64,000 nucleotides of DNA from contig JBDHWQ010000010.1 in assembly GCA_039810245.1 (NCBI GenBank), forward strand, positions 62,001 through 126,000, in the 5' to 3' direction. The notes below the pieces were generated by a model, which saw only the letters and a program-made list of their open reading frames with translations, searched no databases and was not told the DNA's origin. Every line of letters starts with the position of its first letter. Position 1 is the stretch's first letter. The stretch is from CALDSL01 sp039810245. GTDB lineage: Bacteria > Chloroflexota > Anaerolineae > Anaerolineales > Anaerolineaceae. A program made the translations under genes and the position numbers. Below are positions 23,365 through 31,700 of this stretch, piece by piece.

Positions 23365-23853
23365 CTACCCGGCCTTGTAGCCGATGGTGCGCAGGAACTG
23401 CTTGCGCCAGGCGATATCTTCCTCGCCTTCGATGCCCTTGGGGCTTTCTCCATCGGCCACGCCCAGGATGGCGCGGCCGCGGCCGGTGTCGGCCAGCACC
23501 ACGTCGGTGGCGTTGGCGGTGGCGCAGTAAATGCGCGCCACTTCGGGGATGTTCTTGAGCGTATTGAGAATATTGATCGGGTAGACGCCCTGGCCGAGGA
23601 AGAGGATAAAGCTGTGGCCCGCGCCGATGTTGAAGGCGTTCTGCTGCGCCAGGGCGATCATCTCTGCATCGGTGCCCGACCAGCGCACCAGACATTTGCC
23701 GGATGCCTCGCAGAAGGCCAGCCCAAAGCGGATACCGGGCACAGCGCTCACCAATGCCTCGTGGATATCTTCCACGGTTTTGATGAAGTGCGACTGCCCG
23801 AGAATGAAGTTGGTCTCTTCCGGTTTGATCACCGGGACGGTAAACAGTTCCAT
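23365..23853 (-). CDS. Adenosine-specific kinase family protein (PF04008 type)
   Basis: A 162-aa protein matching the family first described as adenosine-specific kinase from archaea. It begins VPVIKPEETNFILGQSHFIKT. Other family blocks are VPGIRFGLAFCEASGKCLVRWSG, GAGHSFILFLG, YPINILNTLKNIPEV and GVADGESPKGIE. The fit is close over the full length. The assigned activity in the family rests on few proteins, so the function is tentative. The lipoprotein gene follows 27 bases downstream. Confidence 0.8.
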   Translation of the reverse strand: MELFTVPVIKPEETNFILGQSHFIKTVEDIHEALVSAVPGIRFGLAFCEASGKCLVRWSGTDAEMIALAQQNAFNIGAGHSFILFLGQGVYPINILNTLKNIPEVARIYCATANATDVVLADTGRGRAILGVADGESPKGIEGEEDIAWRKQFLRTIGYKAG

Positions 23854-23954
23854 GCAGCCCTCCGAGAACCACGCGCGTTATTCGTATAGGCGGTTATTTA
23901 TACCTGATACCGTCAGTATAGCATAAAGTGTGCCGGGTTGACCTCGTGTAGAAA

Positions 23955-23990
23955 CGAAAATCGGGGCGGCCACGGCCGCCCCGATTTTCG
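23955..23990. terminator. Terminator after the DUF4013 gene
   Basis: AAAATCGGGGCGGCC, loop ACG, GGCCGCCCCGATTTT: a perfect hairpin with A/T flanks, 15 bases past the DUF4013 stop on the minus strand. Confidence 0.88.
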
Positions 23991-24004
23991 AGCACAGGCA
24001 ATTT

Positions 24005-24736
24005 TTAGGCACCGGGGCGCACATCACGCCCGATGAAGGCGGCGTTGTAACCGGTGACCAGCACCAGGTAGAACCCGGCCGGCAGGCCGATGAGGAAGGT
24101 GAGGATCTGGCCAATGCAGGGGATGATATTGAGTACCGCGCTGACGATGCCGAGCACAATGCCAAACACAAAGCCCAGGGCAACGATGCGCAGCATGCGC
24201 TTCCATCCCTTCTGGATGACGTTGATGATCTCGCTAAACTCGAAGCCAGAGGCGAAGGTGCGCTTGAATCCGTAGTTGACGATCACGCCCTGGAGCCAGA
24301 AGAACAGAAACACGCCATAAACCAGCATCAACAGCACCAGGATCAGCCCGATGCCCACGCCTACCGCGCCGGCGGCATCGGCATTATTCGACGCGGAACT
24401 GATGCCCAGGAAAGCACCCACACCCAGAAACCACAGCAGGATGGCGGGAATGCTGTAAATCAGGTTGATCACCATCAACATCAGGCCGTCGGTGAAGTAC
24501 TTGCCCAGGTTTTCTGACCAGTCGGGCAGGGGCGGAAAGGCGTTCTTACGCACGCGGTCCATCACGTCGAGCATGTAGCCGGTAGTAGCAAAGTTGAGGA
24601 TCGGCACCAGGCTGATGCCCGCGCCGGCCAGGATTTTCTGCTCCCAACCGGTCTGCTTGAACATGTAGGTGAGGTTATCGCTGATGTCGCCGGTGTAACC
24701 GGTTTGTGGAGCAGAATAGGGTGTAGGGTATTGCAT
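24005..24736 (-). CDS. DUF4013 membrane protein
   Basis: A 243-aa integral membrane protein. A Tyr/Pro/Gln-rich cytoplasmic start (MQYPTPYSAPQTGYTGD) leads to ISDNLTYMFKQTGWEQKILAGAGISLVPILNF. About five hydrophobic segments follow, with PPLPDWSENLGKYFTDGL between the first two. This is the DUF4013 layout. Function unknown. ATG 24736 is supported by TGGAGAA 5 bases upstream; the open frame extends 108 bases further without support. It is its own unit, closed by a hairpin terminator. Confidence 0.85.
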   Translation of the reverse strand: MQYPTPYSAPQTGYTGDISDNLTYMFKQTGWEQKILAGAGISLVPILNFATTGYMLDVMDRVRKNAFPPLPDWSENLGKYFTDGLMLMVINLIYSIPAILLWFLGVGAFLGISSASNNADAAGAVGVGIGLILVLLMLVYGVFLFFWLQGVIVNYGFKRTFASGFEFSEIINVIQKGWKRMLRIVALGFVFGIVLGIVSAVLNIIPCIGQILTFLIGLPAGFYLVLVTGYNAAFIGRDVRPGA

Positions 24737-24994
24737 GGCAGTTCTCCAGAAATTCGGGTGATGAGAATAACCGATGAAATAAGTTGGGGGATGCGGCTGC
24801 GTCAGCAAGCCACTAATGATTATAGTCACGTCAGGAAAAAGCACGCTGCGCGGGCACTTAAGAGTTTTGATAAGCCAGGAACGGGGGACATACCCCGGTG
24901 CAGCCCAGGGAATTGACCCGTATCGTATACCTCCCTGGCGGCCTATAATGAACCTGGGAATGGGAGCGGTAAGAAAGGCAGGAGAAGGACAGCC

Positions 24995-25306
24995 ATGATT
25001 GATTTATTTTCCGTTCGTTCGACAGCAATTGCCGCGGCGGGTTATGACCCGCACCGCAAAATTTTACTGGTGCTGTATAACACCGGGCGCACATATGAAT
25101 ATCATAATGTGCCGCCGGAAATCTTCTGGGAGATGATGTCATCAGAATCCAAGGGACGTTTTTTGAATCACCGCGTATTGGGCCAGTACCCGTACAAGAT
25201 TTTCCGTGGCTGGGATGCCATGGATGATGAGACGGGCCTGCGTACCACCCGCGCGCGGCGCAGCCAGCGCGAACCCGCGCAGGCAGGACCGGCGGGTTCG
25301 GCGTAA
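24995..25306 (+). CDS. KTSC domain protein
   Basis: A 103-aa small protein. The fold begins VRSTAIAAAGYDPHRKILLVLY and continues GRTYEYHNVPPEIFWEMMSSESKGRFLNHRV, which matches KTSC (usually V-S-S-x-I at the start and K-T-S-x-G at the signature; here ESKGRFLN). The last 25 residues are Arg/Ala-rich and probably disordered. The domain is linked to RNA or lysyl-tRNA synthetase contexts in other bacteria; the role here is unknown. A GGAGAAGGA ribosome site lies before the ATG, and a TATAAT at 24944-24949 may be its -10. Confidence 0.8.
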   Translation: MIDLFSVRSTAIAAAGYDPHRKILLVLYNTGRTYEYHNVPPEIFWEMMSSESKGRFLNHRVLGQYPYKIFRGWDAMDDETGLRTTRARRSQREPAQAGPAGSA

Positions 25307-25343
25307 CCCTTAACAAATTCATTATCTACAGCGCTTTTCATTC

Positions 25344-25380
25344 ACCAACCCGAGATTTTCTCGGGTTGGTGTGCTATAAT
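25344..25380 (+). promoter_or_regulatory. Perfect 12-bp inverted repeat abutting a -10 box
   Basis: ACCAACCCGAGA, loop TTT, TCTCGGGTTGGT (25344-25370) is an exact palindrome; TATAAT follows at 25375-25380. The repeat occupies the -35 region of the promoter for the ribbon-helix-helix gene. It may be an operator, or the terminator hairpin of the KTSC gene, but no T run follows on the plus strand. Confidence 0.5.
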
Positions 25381-25425
25381 TTTCTAGCAACACTTTCCGA
25401 AAACAACATCCCCCAGGAGAATGTC

Positions 25426-25695
25426 ATGAGCCACGAAGAACTCAAAACGGTCCGCTATGGCATGCCCGGTCGCCCGCCTCGCTCGCCTAAGAATAAAGTT
25501 GGAACCCCGGTGCGCTGCCTGGTGACCATCGGTGTAGAGACCGCCATCGAAGAAGCAGCACGCGCGAAAGGCCTGAACCTGTCCGACTTTTTGCGCCTGG
25601 CAATTTTTCACCAATTGGAAGATATGGATTTAATGGACACCGAGCTGCGCAGAGATGCCACCTGGGATACGCTGCGCGGGTTTGGCCATCTATAG
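25426..25695 (+). CDS. Ribbon-helix-helix-like small protein
   Basis: An 89-aa protein. Its core VRCLVTIGVETAIEEAARAKGLNLSDFLRLAIFHQLED has the strand-helix-helix pattern of MetJ/Arc-type DNA-binding dimers. The N-terminus (VRYGMPGRPPRSPKNK) is basic. ATG 25426 is supported by AGGAGA. The perfect palindrome at 25344-25370 next to its -10 box makes autoregulation plausible. The next gene, 81 bases downstream, is not a recognisable toxin. Confidence 0.65.
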   Translation: MSHEELKTVRYGMPGRPPRSPKNKVGTPVRCLVTIGVETAIEEAARAKGLNLSDFLRLAIFHQLEDMDLMDTELRRDATWDTLRGFGHL

Positions 25696-25776
25696 GTCTT
25701 ACTTACCCGGTATTTGCTCCTAGCGGGGAGACGACAAACCCCTTACATAACTGCACGCAACGAACCAGGAGATCTT

Positions 25777-26097
25777 ATGTCTGACAACGAATATCAAATC
25801 GGGAAAATTGTAAAAGCCTCCGAAGTGCCGAATTGGGCGCGGCGCGAGCCAAAATGGAAACCGCTGATTGATGCCATCCAGGTGGTTGAGCCGGGGCAAA
25901 GCCTGATGGTGACTTTTGCCAGCCAGAAAGAGGCCAACCGCGCGCGTAATACCGTTCGCGAGAAGATTAACCTGCAGGTGGGGCAGGCTGTCATCCGTAC
26001 CCGCGTGGTGCTGCGCGAAGATGGGAAAGCCGACGTGTACTTCACCCGGCTGTACCTGGCGGAAGTGGTCGAAGAAAAACGCGAGATCGAGGAATAG
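25777..26097 (+). CDS. Conserved hypothetical protein, 106 aa
   Basis: Not recognised. A soluble protein with no signal or membrane segment, mixed alpha/beta: IGKIVKASEVPNWARREPKWKPLIDAI, then SLMVTFASQKEANRARNTVREKI, and a strongly acidic tail EVVEEKREIEE. AGGAGA lies 7 bases before the ATG. It follows the ribbon-helix-helix gene on the same strand and is closed by a terminator, so the two may be one transcript. Confidence 0.7.
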   Translation: MSDNEYQIGKIVKASEVPNWARREPKWKPLIDAIQVVEPGQSLMVTFASQKEANRARNTVREKINLQVGQAVIRTRVVLREDGKADVYFTRLYLAEVVEEKREIEE

Positions 26098-26121
26098 CGG
26101 GCAATCCACAGGCGCGAATCC

Positions 26122-26150
26122 AGGCCGCTGGCAAGACCAGCGGCCTTTTT
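26122..26150 (+). terminator. Terminator after the 106-aa protein gene
   Basis: AGGCCGCTGG, loop CAAGA, CCAGCGGCCT, then four T. Confidence 0.85.
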
Positions 26151-26173
26151 GTAACGAGAGAGGGAGAGAGCAT

Positions 26174-26500
26174 ATGAGCTGGTTTTACCTGGCGCTGGCC
26201 ATCGTGTTTGAAGTGGGTGGGACGACGATGATGAAATTCACCGAAGGCTTTACACGCTGGCTGCCGTCTTCCGGCGTAGTGCTGTTGTATGTGGTCAGCA
26301 CCGTGTTTATGAATTTTGCCGTACGCAGCATTGATCTGAGCATCGTCTACGCCATCTGGTCGGGGGTAGGCACGGCCAGCATCACCCTGATTGGCTATTG
26401 GTTTTTCCAGGAGCCCATGACGATGATAAAAATCGGCTCGATTGTGCTGATCACGCTGGGTGTCATCGGCCTGAATATCGGCGGGGGCCACGGTAGTTAG
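26174..26500 (+). CDS. Small multidrug resistance (SMR) family transporter
   Basis: A 108-aa protein with four membrane helices. Glu13 in FEVGGTTMMK is the proton/substrate-coupling glutamate of EmrE-like proteins. VVSTVFMNFAVRSIDLSIVYAIWSGVGT is the helix 2-3 signature, and YWFFQEP follows as in QacE/EmrE. Members export quaternary ammonium compounds, guanidinium or polyamines; no guanidine riboswitch is seen upstream. GAGGGAGAGAG precedes the ATG. Confidence 0.9.
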   Translation: MSWFYLALAIVFEVGGTTMMKFTEGFTRWLPSSGVVLLYVVSTVFMNFAVRSIDLSIVYAIWSGVGTASITLIGYWFFQEPMTMIKIGSIVLITLGVIGLNIGGGHGS

Positions 26501-26560
26501 GCGGGAACCCCAGCCGCGCGTGGTACAATTAGGCACTCTTTTGGAAAGGACTGTCCGTCT

Positions 26561-27484
26561 TTGTTCGAGATCGTTTTCCTGGGCACTTCCGCATCCGCTC
26601 CCTCGGTACGGCGCAGCCTGCCGGCGCAGGTGGTCAAGCACGATGAGCACCGCTTTCTGATCGACTGCGGCGAAGGCACGCAGCGCCAGATTCTGCAATC
26701 GGGGATCGGCTTCAAGCGGTTGAACAAAATCCTGATTACCCACGGCCACCTGGATCACATCCTGGGGCTGGCCGGGCTGCTGTCAACCTTCCTGCGTTGG
26801 GAAACGATCGAAGAGATGGAGATCTATGGCGGGCGCAGCGCCCTGGAGCGCATCCACGACCTGTTATATGGGGTGGTGCTGCGCGGCGCACAGGCGCCTA
26901 TGCCCATCCGCCTGATCCCGGTCAGCAACGGGCCAATCTTCGCAAGTGATGACCTGACGGTATCGGCGTTTCCGGTGCAGCACCGTGGCGCGGACTGCCT
27001 GGGATTTACCTTTGTGGAGAAAGGCCGGCGGCCGTTTTTGCCGGAAAAAGCCGAAGCGCTGGCCATCCCACCCGGCCCGTGGCGGCGCGACCTGGTGGAA
27101 GGCCAGACGGTGACGCTCCCGGATGGGCGCACAATTTTGCCAGATATGGTCCTGGGTGATTTTCGTCCGGGTACGCGGCTGGTGCATATTGGCGACGTGG
27201 GCGAAACCGACAGTCTGATTCCAGTGGCGCGTGGCGCAGATGCGCTGGTGATGGAAGCTACGTACCTGGAGCAGGAGACCGAAATGGCGCGCCAGTTCGG
27301 GCACATGACCGCGGCGCGCTCTGCCGCGTTCGCGCGCGATGCCGGGGTGGGGCGGCTAATCCTGACCCACATCTCGCGCCGCTATCGCGAAAAAGAAGTG
27401 CTGCAGGAGGCGCAGGCCGTATTCCCCAACACTGTTGTAGCGCGCGATTTTGACATGGTGCAAATTAAGACCGAAGAAAAATAG
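26561..27484 (+). CDS. rnz: Ribonuclease Z
   Basis: tRNA 3'-end processing endonuclease of the metallo-beta-lactamase fold, 307 aa, normal for the short form. The zinc motif ITHGHLDH gives His61, His63, Asp65 and His66. FLGTSASAPSVRR and FLIDCGEGTQRQI at the start are diagnostic. VQHRGADCLGF, HIGDVGETDSLI (usually GD-T) and GHMTAARSAAFARDAG carry the remaining ligands, and ILTHISRRY follows. The start is TTG 26561, with AAAGGA upstream; no ATG fits. A strong terminator follows. Confidence 0.93.
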   Translation: MFEIVFLGTSASAPSVRRSLPAQVVKHDEHRFLIDCGEGTQRQILQSGIGFKRLNKILITHGHLDHILGLAGLLSTFLRWETIEEMEIYGGRSALERIHDLLYGVVLRGAQAPMPIRLIPVSNGPIFASDDLTVSAFPVQHRGADCLGFTFVEKGRRPFLPEKAEALAIPPGPWRRDLVEGQTVTLPDGRTILPDMVLGDFRPGTRLVHIGDVGETDSLIPVARGADALVMEATYLEQETEMARQFGHMTAARSAAFARDAGVGRLILTHISRRYREKEVLQEAQAVFPNTVVARDFDMVQIKTEEK

Positions 27485-27491
27485 TGGAATC

Positions 27492-27530
27492 AAAAAGCCG
27501 CCGGGGCAGCCAGCCCCGGCGGCTTTTTTT
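27492..27530. terminator. Bidirectional terminator
   Basis: AAAAAGCCGCCGGGGC, loop AGCCA, GCCCCGGCGGCTTTTTTT. It serves rnz and the convergent lipoprotein gene. Confidence 0.9.
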
Positions 27531-27539
27531 GTTACCTGT

Positions 27540-28211
27540 TTACGGCACGACGTACTTCATGTAAACCTCGTAGAAAGCCGCGCCTCCGGCATTAAACAGC
27601 TTCCAGTAGGAAGTGTAGGTGCCTTTGGTGGTGGGGCCGACTACGATCGTATAAAACTCATACTTTTCACCCGGCTTTACGTCTTTTTCCACCGGGATGC
27701 TGGTGGTGCCCGACAACTGGCGGCCGCCTACCCAATTGAGCTTATAGCCGGTGGTCCAGGTGGTGGTGCCGGTATTGACCAGCGACCAGTAGACCTGTTT
27801 CTGCTCACCACCCAGAATTTGAAATCCATCCGCGGGGCTTTGCGAGCCGAAAATTGCATGATCGCCGGCCTGGCCAAACGCGGTCGTCGGCGCGGCTGGC
27901 AGTGCGGGGGCCTGCGTGGTGGCAGCTCCACCCGGGCCGGGCAGCGGCGGCACCGTTACCTGGACGGTAGGCGTCACTGGTTCGGGGGTGGCGGTCGGTT
28001 CAGGCGTCGCGGTGGGTTCGGGCGTGTTCGTGCTGGTGGGCATCGCCGCTGCGGTCTCGGTCAGTCCGGCTTGCACGGTCATCACGGCCTGAGTATAGAT
28101 CACGTTTGGATCCATCGTCGGCGTTGCCGGGGTGGCCGCGCCACAAGCGGGCAACAACGCTATGCCAGCCAGCGTAAAGATCATCACAAACAGGCGAACG
28201 TGGGATTTCAT
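27540..28211 (-). CDS. Lipoprotein with an NBR1-type Ig-like domain
   Basis: A 223-aa exported lipoprotein. The lipobox is LPAC (Cys23), followed by a Pro/Thr/Glu tether (TPEPTATPEPTATPEP). The C-terminal domain from about 125 is an Ig-like fold of the NBR1 type, recognised by VYWSLVNTGTTTWTTGYKLNWVGG, LSGTTSIPVEKDVKPGEKYEF and GTYTSYWKLFN. In bacteria this domain serves as an extracellular spacer or binding unit; the ligand is unknown. GAGAGGA lies before ATG 28211. The gene is divergent from the large secreted protein. Confidence 0.82.
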   Translation of the reverse strand: MKSHVRLFVMIFTLAGIALLPACGAATPATPTMDPNVIYTQAVMTVQAGLTETAAAMPTSTNTPEPTATPEPTATPEPVTPTVQVTVPPLPGPGGAATTQAPALPAAPTTAFGQAGDHAIFGSQSPADGFQILGGEQKQVYWSLVNTGTTTWTTGYKLNWVGGRQLSGTTSIPVEKDVKPGEKYEFYTIVVGPTTKGTYTSYWKLFNAGGAAFYEVYMKYVVP

Positions 28212-28367
28212 TTTTTTCCTCTCTCGTCAGGTTGTTCGTTTCGATTATATCAGGCAAAAGGCCGTAGCCCCCCTTTTTTCTGAAGGTTTCCCGCCGGAAA
28301 TAGGATAGCACAATTGTTTTCATTTTGTTTCAGAATTTGCAATTCGATCATCCAGGGGTTAGAGTGC

Positions 28368-28396
28368 TTGACAAATGCTTTTTTGGTGGTTATAAA
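28368..28396 (+). promoter_or_regulatory. Promoter of the large secreted protein gene
   Basis: TTGACA (28368-28373), 17 bases, TATAAA (28391-28396), about 340 bases before the start codon. Confidence 0.75.
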
Positions 28397-28402
28397 CTGG
28401 TT

Positions 28403-28735
28403 ATCCAAACTCACAATAATGGTTATCACATTATTCGTTTCGCCTTACCAAACAACCGCATTGCAGTGACGGGAAACAGACACCAATTGCAGACCCTGTA
28501 GACATTTTCCTCGTTCACACAATTTCATAACTGGCTTTGTCGCAACACCACCTGGCCAGGGGGCAACCATTCCAAGCTGCGCGTGCGCAGCGGTGTCATC
28601 ACCAAACGGATCTATCCGGTCCTGAGTGTTTTACAGGCCGTACAAGATTCGCCGGACCCCTGGGTAGATGTCAATCACTCCCTCAGGCTCTTTGGCGTGA
28701 GGGATTTTTATTGCCTATTTCTGGAGTGAAGAACT
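28403..28735 (+). promoter_or_regulatory. Long 5' leader of the large secreted protein, candidate attenuator
   Basis: About 330 bases of transcribed leader without a gene. It contains GGCCAGGGGGC at 28554-28564, shared with the leader at 11998-12371; GC-rich hairpin segments around 28575-28600 (GCTGCGC/GCGCAGC); and a terminator at 28679-28709 only 27 bases before the ATG. TGGAGTGA lies 8 bases before the ATG. Alternatively the promoter and terminator could define a separate RNA of about 305 nt. The rest of the 28212-28735 gap (28212-28367) holds nothing I recognise beyond the divergent promoter area. Confidence 0.5.
28679..28709 (+). terminator. Intrinsic terminator directly before the large secreted gene
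   Basis: TCCCTCA (28679-28685), 12-base loop, TGAGGGA (28698-28704), then TTTTT. It must be read through for the gene to be expressed. Confidence 0.65.
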
Positions 28736-31700
28736 ATGCATGAACCCAACCACCGGGGAAAGAGCTCCCCACATACTCTGATGATGATCCTCGCGAGGAT
28801 AACGCTGATCCTGGTCGCCATCGTCGGCACGTCGATTCCGCCGGCGCGCGCCGCGGCTAACGATGTTCTTGGCAACCTGCTGGGCGAAATCCCGGTCGTT
28901 TCCGCGGCCGGTGAGGGCGAGTGGACGCAAGAAGCCCACGACGCGCAGCGCACCGGCTATATCTCCGAAGAGCCGCAAGAACCGTGGACGCTGGCCTGGA
29001 CCTTTAACGGCCCGGATGCCAACGGCGGTACCGGCGGTCACATGTACAACGCTCCGTACCAGGCGCACACCGTCACGGGCGGCGCGAACGTGTATGTTCC
29101 GGCCGGCTCTACCGGCCTGTTTGCGTTGAACAAGAGTAACGGCGCGCAGGCCTGGCGGTTGACCAGCCCCTCGTTCAATGCTACGCCGGCCTATGATCCA
29201 GCCAGCGGCGCGCTGTTGGCGGGCGGCGCGGATGGCAAGCTGTACAAGATCAATGGCAGCACCGGCCAGGTGCAGGGCACGTACGACGCCGGCAGCCCCA
29301 TCAACAAGGCCGTGATGCTGGTTGGCAGCGCTGCCTATGTGAGCACCGACAACGGCCAGCTTCACAAAGTGAACACGGCCAACATGACCCGCGCCTGGAG
29401 TTATGCCACTGGCTCTACGATTTCTACCGCGGCCGCGTTTTCGGCCCGGGCCGGTGTGGTGATCCTCGCTACCCGCGATCTGTATGTACACGCGGTGAAA
29501 GATGCGGATGGCACAGCGCAGTGGCGCGTAAAGCCCACCAGCCGACCGGCGCAAGACCCGTTCACGTTCGAAGGCTTCTGGCCGGTAGTAGCCGAGCAGC
29601 ACGGCATCGTGTTCCTACGGCTCAATCTGGGCTGGGATGCGCTGTGGACCGGCCCCTCGAGCGGTGGTATTTATCCTTCGAGTAACGCTGAAACCCGCGC
29701 GCTGCTGCAGCAGAATAGCGGCGCGCTGGAAAACCTGTTCGCGCTCGACCTGGCCAACGGCAGCAAGAAGTTCATCCCTGCGGTGGGCTATGGTGCTGTG
29801 GAGCTGCGCACCGATGCGACTTCGTCGGGTCTGTTCCTGGTAGCGCCGCCGGTACCGGTGGTTAAGGTCAACAGCGATGGCAGCGAAGTAGCCTACGTGG
29901 CTTTCCGCACCGGCCAGGGCAACCCCCCGGACGGCCGCTGGGATTCGTACCTGGGCGAGATGGTGTTGGATAATACGACCGTCTCTGGCCTGGCCGCGGG
30001 CGATCTGCGCTTCATGGCCTTCCCAAACTCGTACATGCACGTTACCGATGAGCAGACACCGCTGAGCATGGCCGGCAGCACCATTTTTCATGCCCACTGG
30101 GGCGCCAGCGAAAGCGCATCCATCGTTGACCGTTCGGCCAGTAAAGGTCTGACGGCTGCCAACGCGATTACGATGAAAGCTCGCCCGGCGGTAGTACGCC
30201 GCGTGCAGTCCTGCGCAAACTTTGACCCCAAGACGCACTACACCACCTGCGGCATGACCCTGATCAACGATGGCCGCTATTGGACCGGTCCGGGCTACTG
30301 GACGTATTGGAACGTTAATGATCCGCCGACCCCGGTCAGCAACGCCTACAGCGATGGTATGAAACCGCGCTATACCTATGTCAGTAATGGCATGATGGTG
30401 GTACAAGGCAACGGTGGTGACCTGATGGTCTTCCGCTATGCGGGCGGGCAGGTTCAGCCCACCCCCACCAGCGGCCCACAGCCCACGGCCACCCGGCCCG
30501 CTGCCACGAATACGCTGCCTGCCCCCACCGCCACCCGGCCGGCCGCCACGGCTACCCAGCCAGCGCCGACCCAGGCGGCCCCGACGGCTGCCCCAACCCA
30601 GGTGCAGCCTACCGCGGCTCCCAACCCGTCCGGCGCGCTAACTCTCAATACCTATGATGATTTCGCGCGCAATACCGGCGCGGAAAGCAATGCTACCGCC
30701 AGCGACATCAATCAGGGCAGCATTACTCTGGCGGCCCGCACCGCCGACGAATTTGCGCAGGCCACACTCAACAGCAGCCTGTGGACATCCGGGCAGATAC
30801 GCTCCGGCGCGGCGGCGGTCTCCATTGCCGGCAGCCAGTTGAGCGTTCCCGGCGGACGCTTCGTGCGCTCGACGGCTGCCTTTACGCGTGGCAGCCTGCA
30901 GGCAGTGGCGCAGTTCGAACGCGCCGCCGGCCAGGTGGTAGGTTTTGCACTGCAAGGCACCACGTCGCGCAATTTCCTGTTCACCACGCAGAGCGGTGAC
31001 GGCAACCTGTACGCCCTGGTAAACAACAACAGCGGCGACCAGGTGATCAACCTGGGCGCGATCCCCAGCGGGATGCACCGTTACAGCATCACCTGGGCGC
31101 AGGCAGACAGCAGCCGCGATTCCATCAGCTTCTTCATTGATGGCAATGCAGTGGCGCAGATGACCGTCCCGAATGCGGGCGCGGCCAACTGGAACCTGTT
31201 CCTGGCCAATAACGGTACGGGTGTGCTGCGGATTGACGAAGCCCAGGCAGCTCCGCCGTACGCCAGCAGCGGCAGCTTTACCAGCGCCACGCTGGATGCC
31301 GGCGCCGGCTCGGTCTGGCAGAGCATTAGCTGGACGGCCACCGTTCCCGAAGGTACTGGCCTGACGATTAATGCGCGTACCTCGCCGGATGGCGCTAACT
31401 GGAAGGCGTGGAGCGGTGTACCTGGCAGCGGCGCAAACGTGGCCAACCCGGACCGCTACCTGCAATTTACCGTCAATTTGAATACCAGTAACACCAGCCT
31501 GACCCCGTCGCTGGACAGTATCACGGTCAACAAGGCCGGTGGAAGCGCGCCGACTGCGACGCGGCCGGCTGCCACCGCCACCAGCCCTGCTCCGACAGCT
31601 ACCCGGGCCGCGGCAACCGCCACGCGCACGCCCACCCGGGCCGCGGCAACCGCCACGCGCACGCCAACCCGGCCAGCCGCGACGGCCACGCGCGCCGCCG

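Noticed and set aside
25426..26097. Toxin-antitoxin pair (ribbon-helix-helix plus 106-aa protein)
   Set aside because: The genes are 81 bases apart, not overlapping, and the second protein shows no toxin motif.
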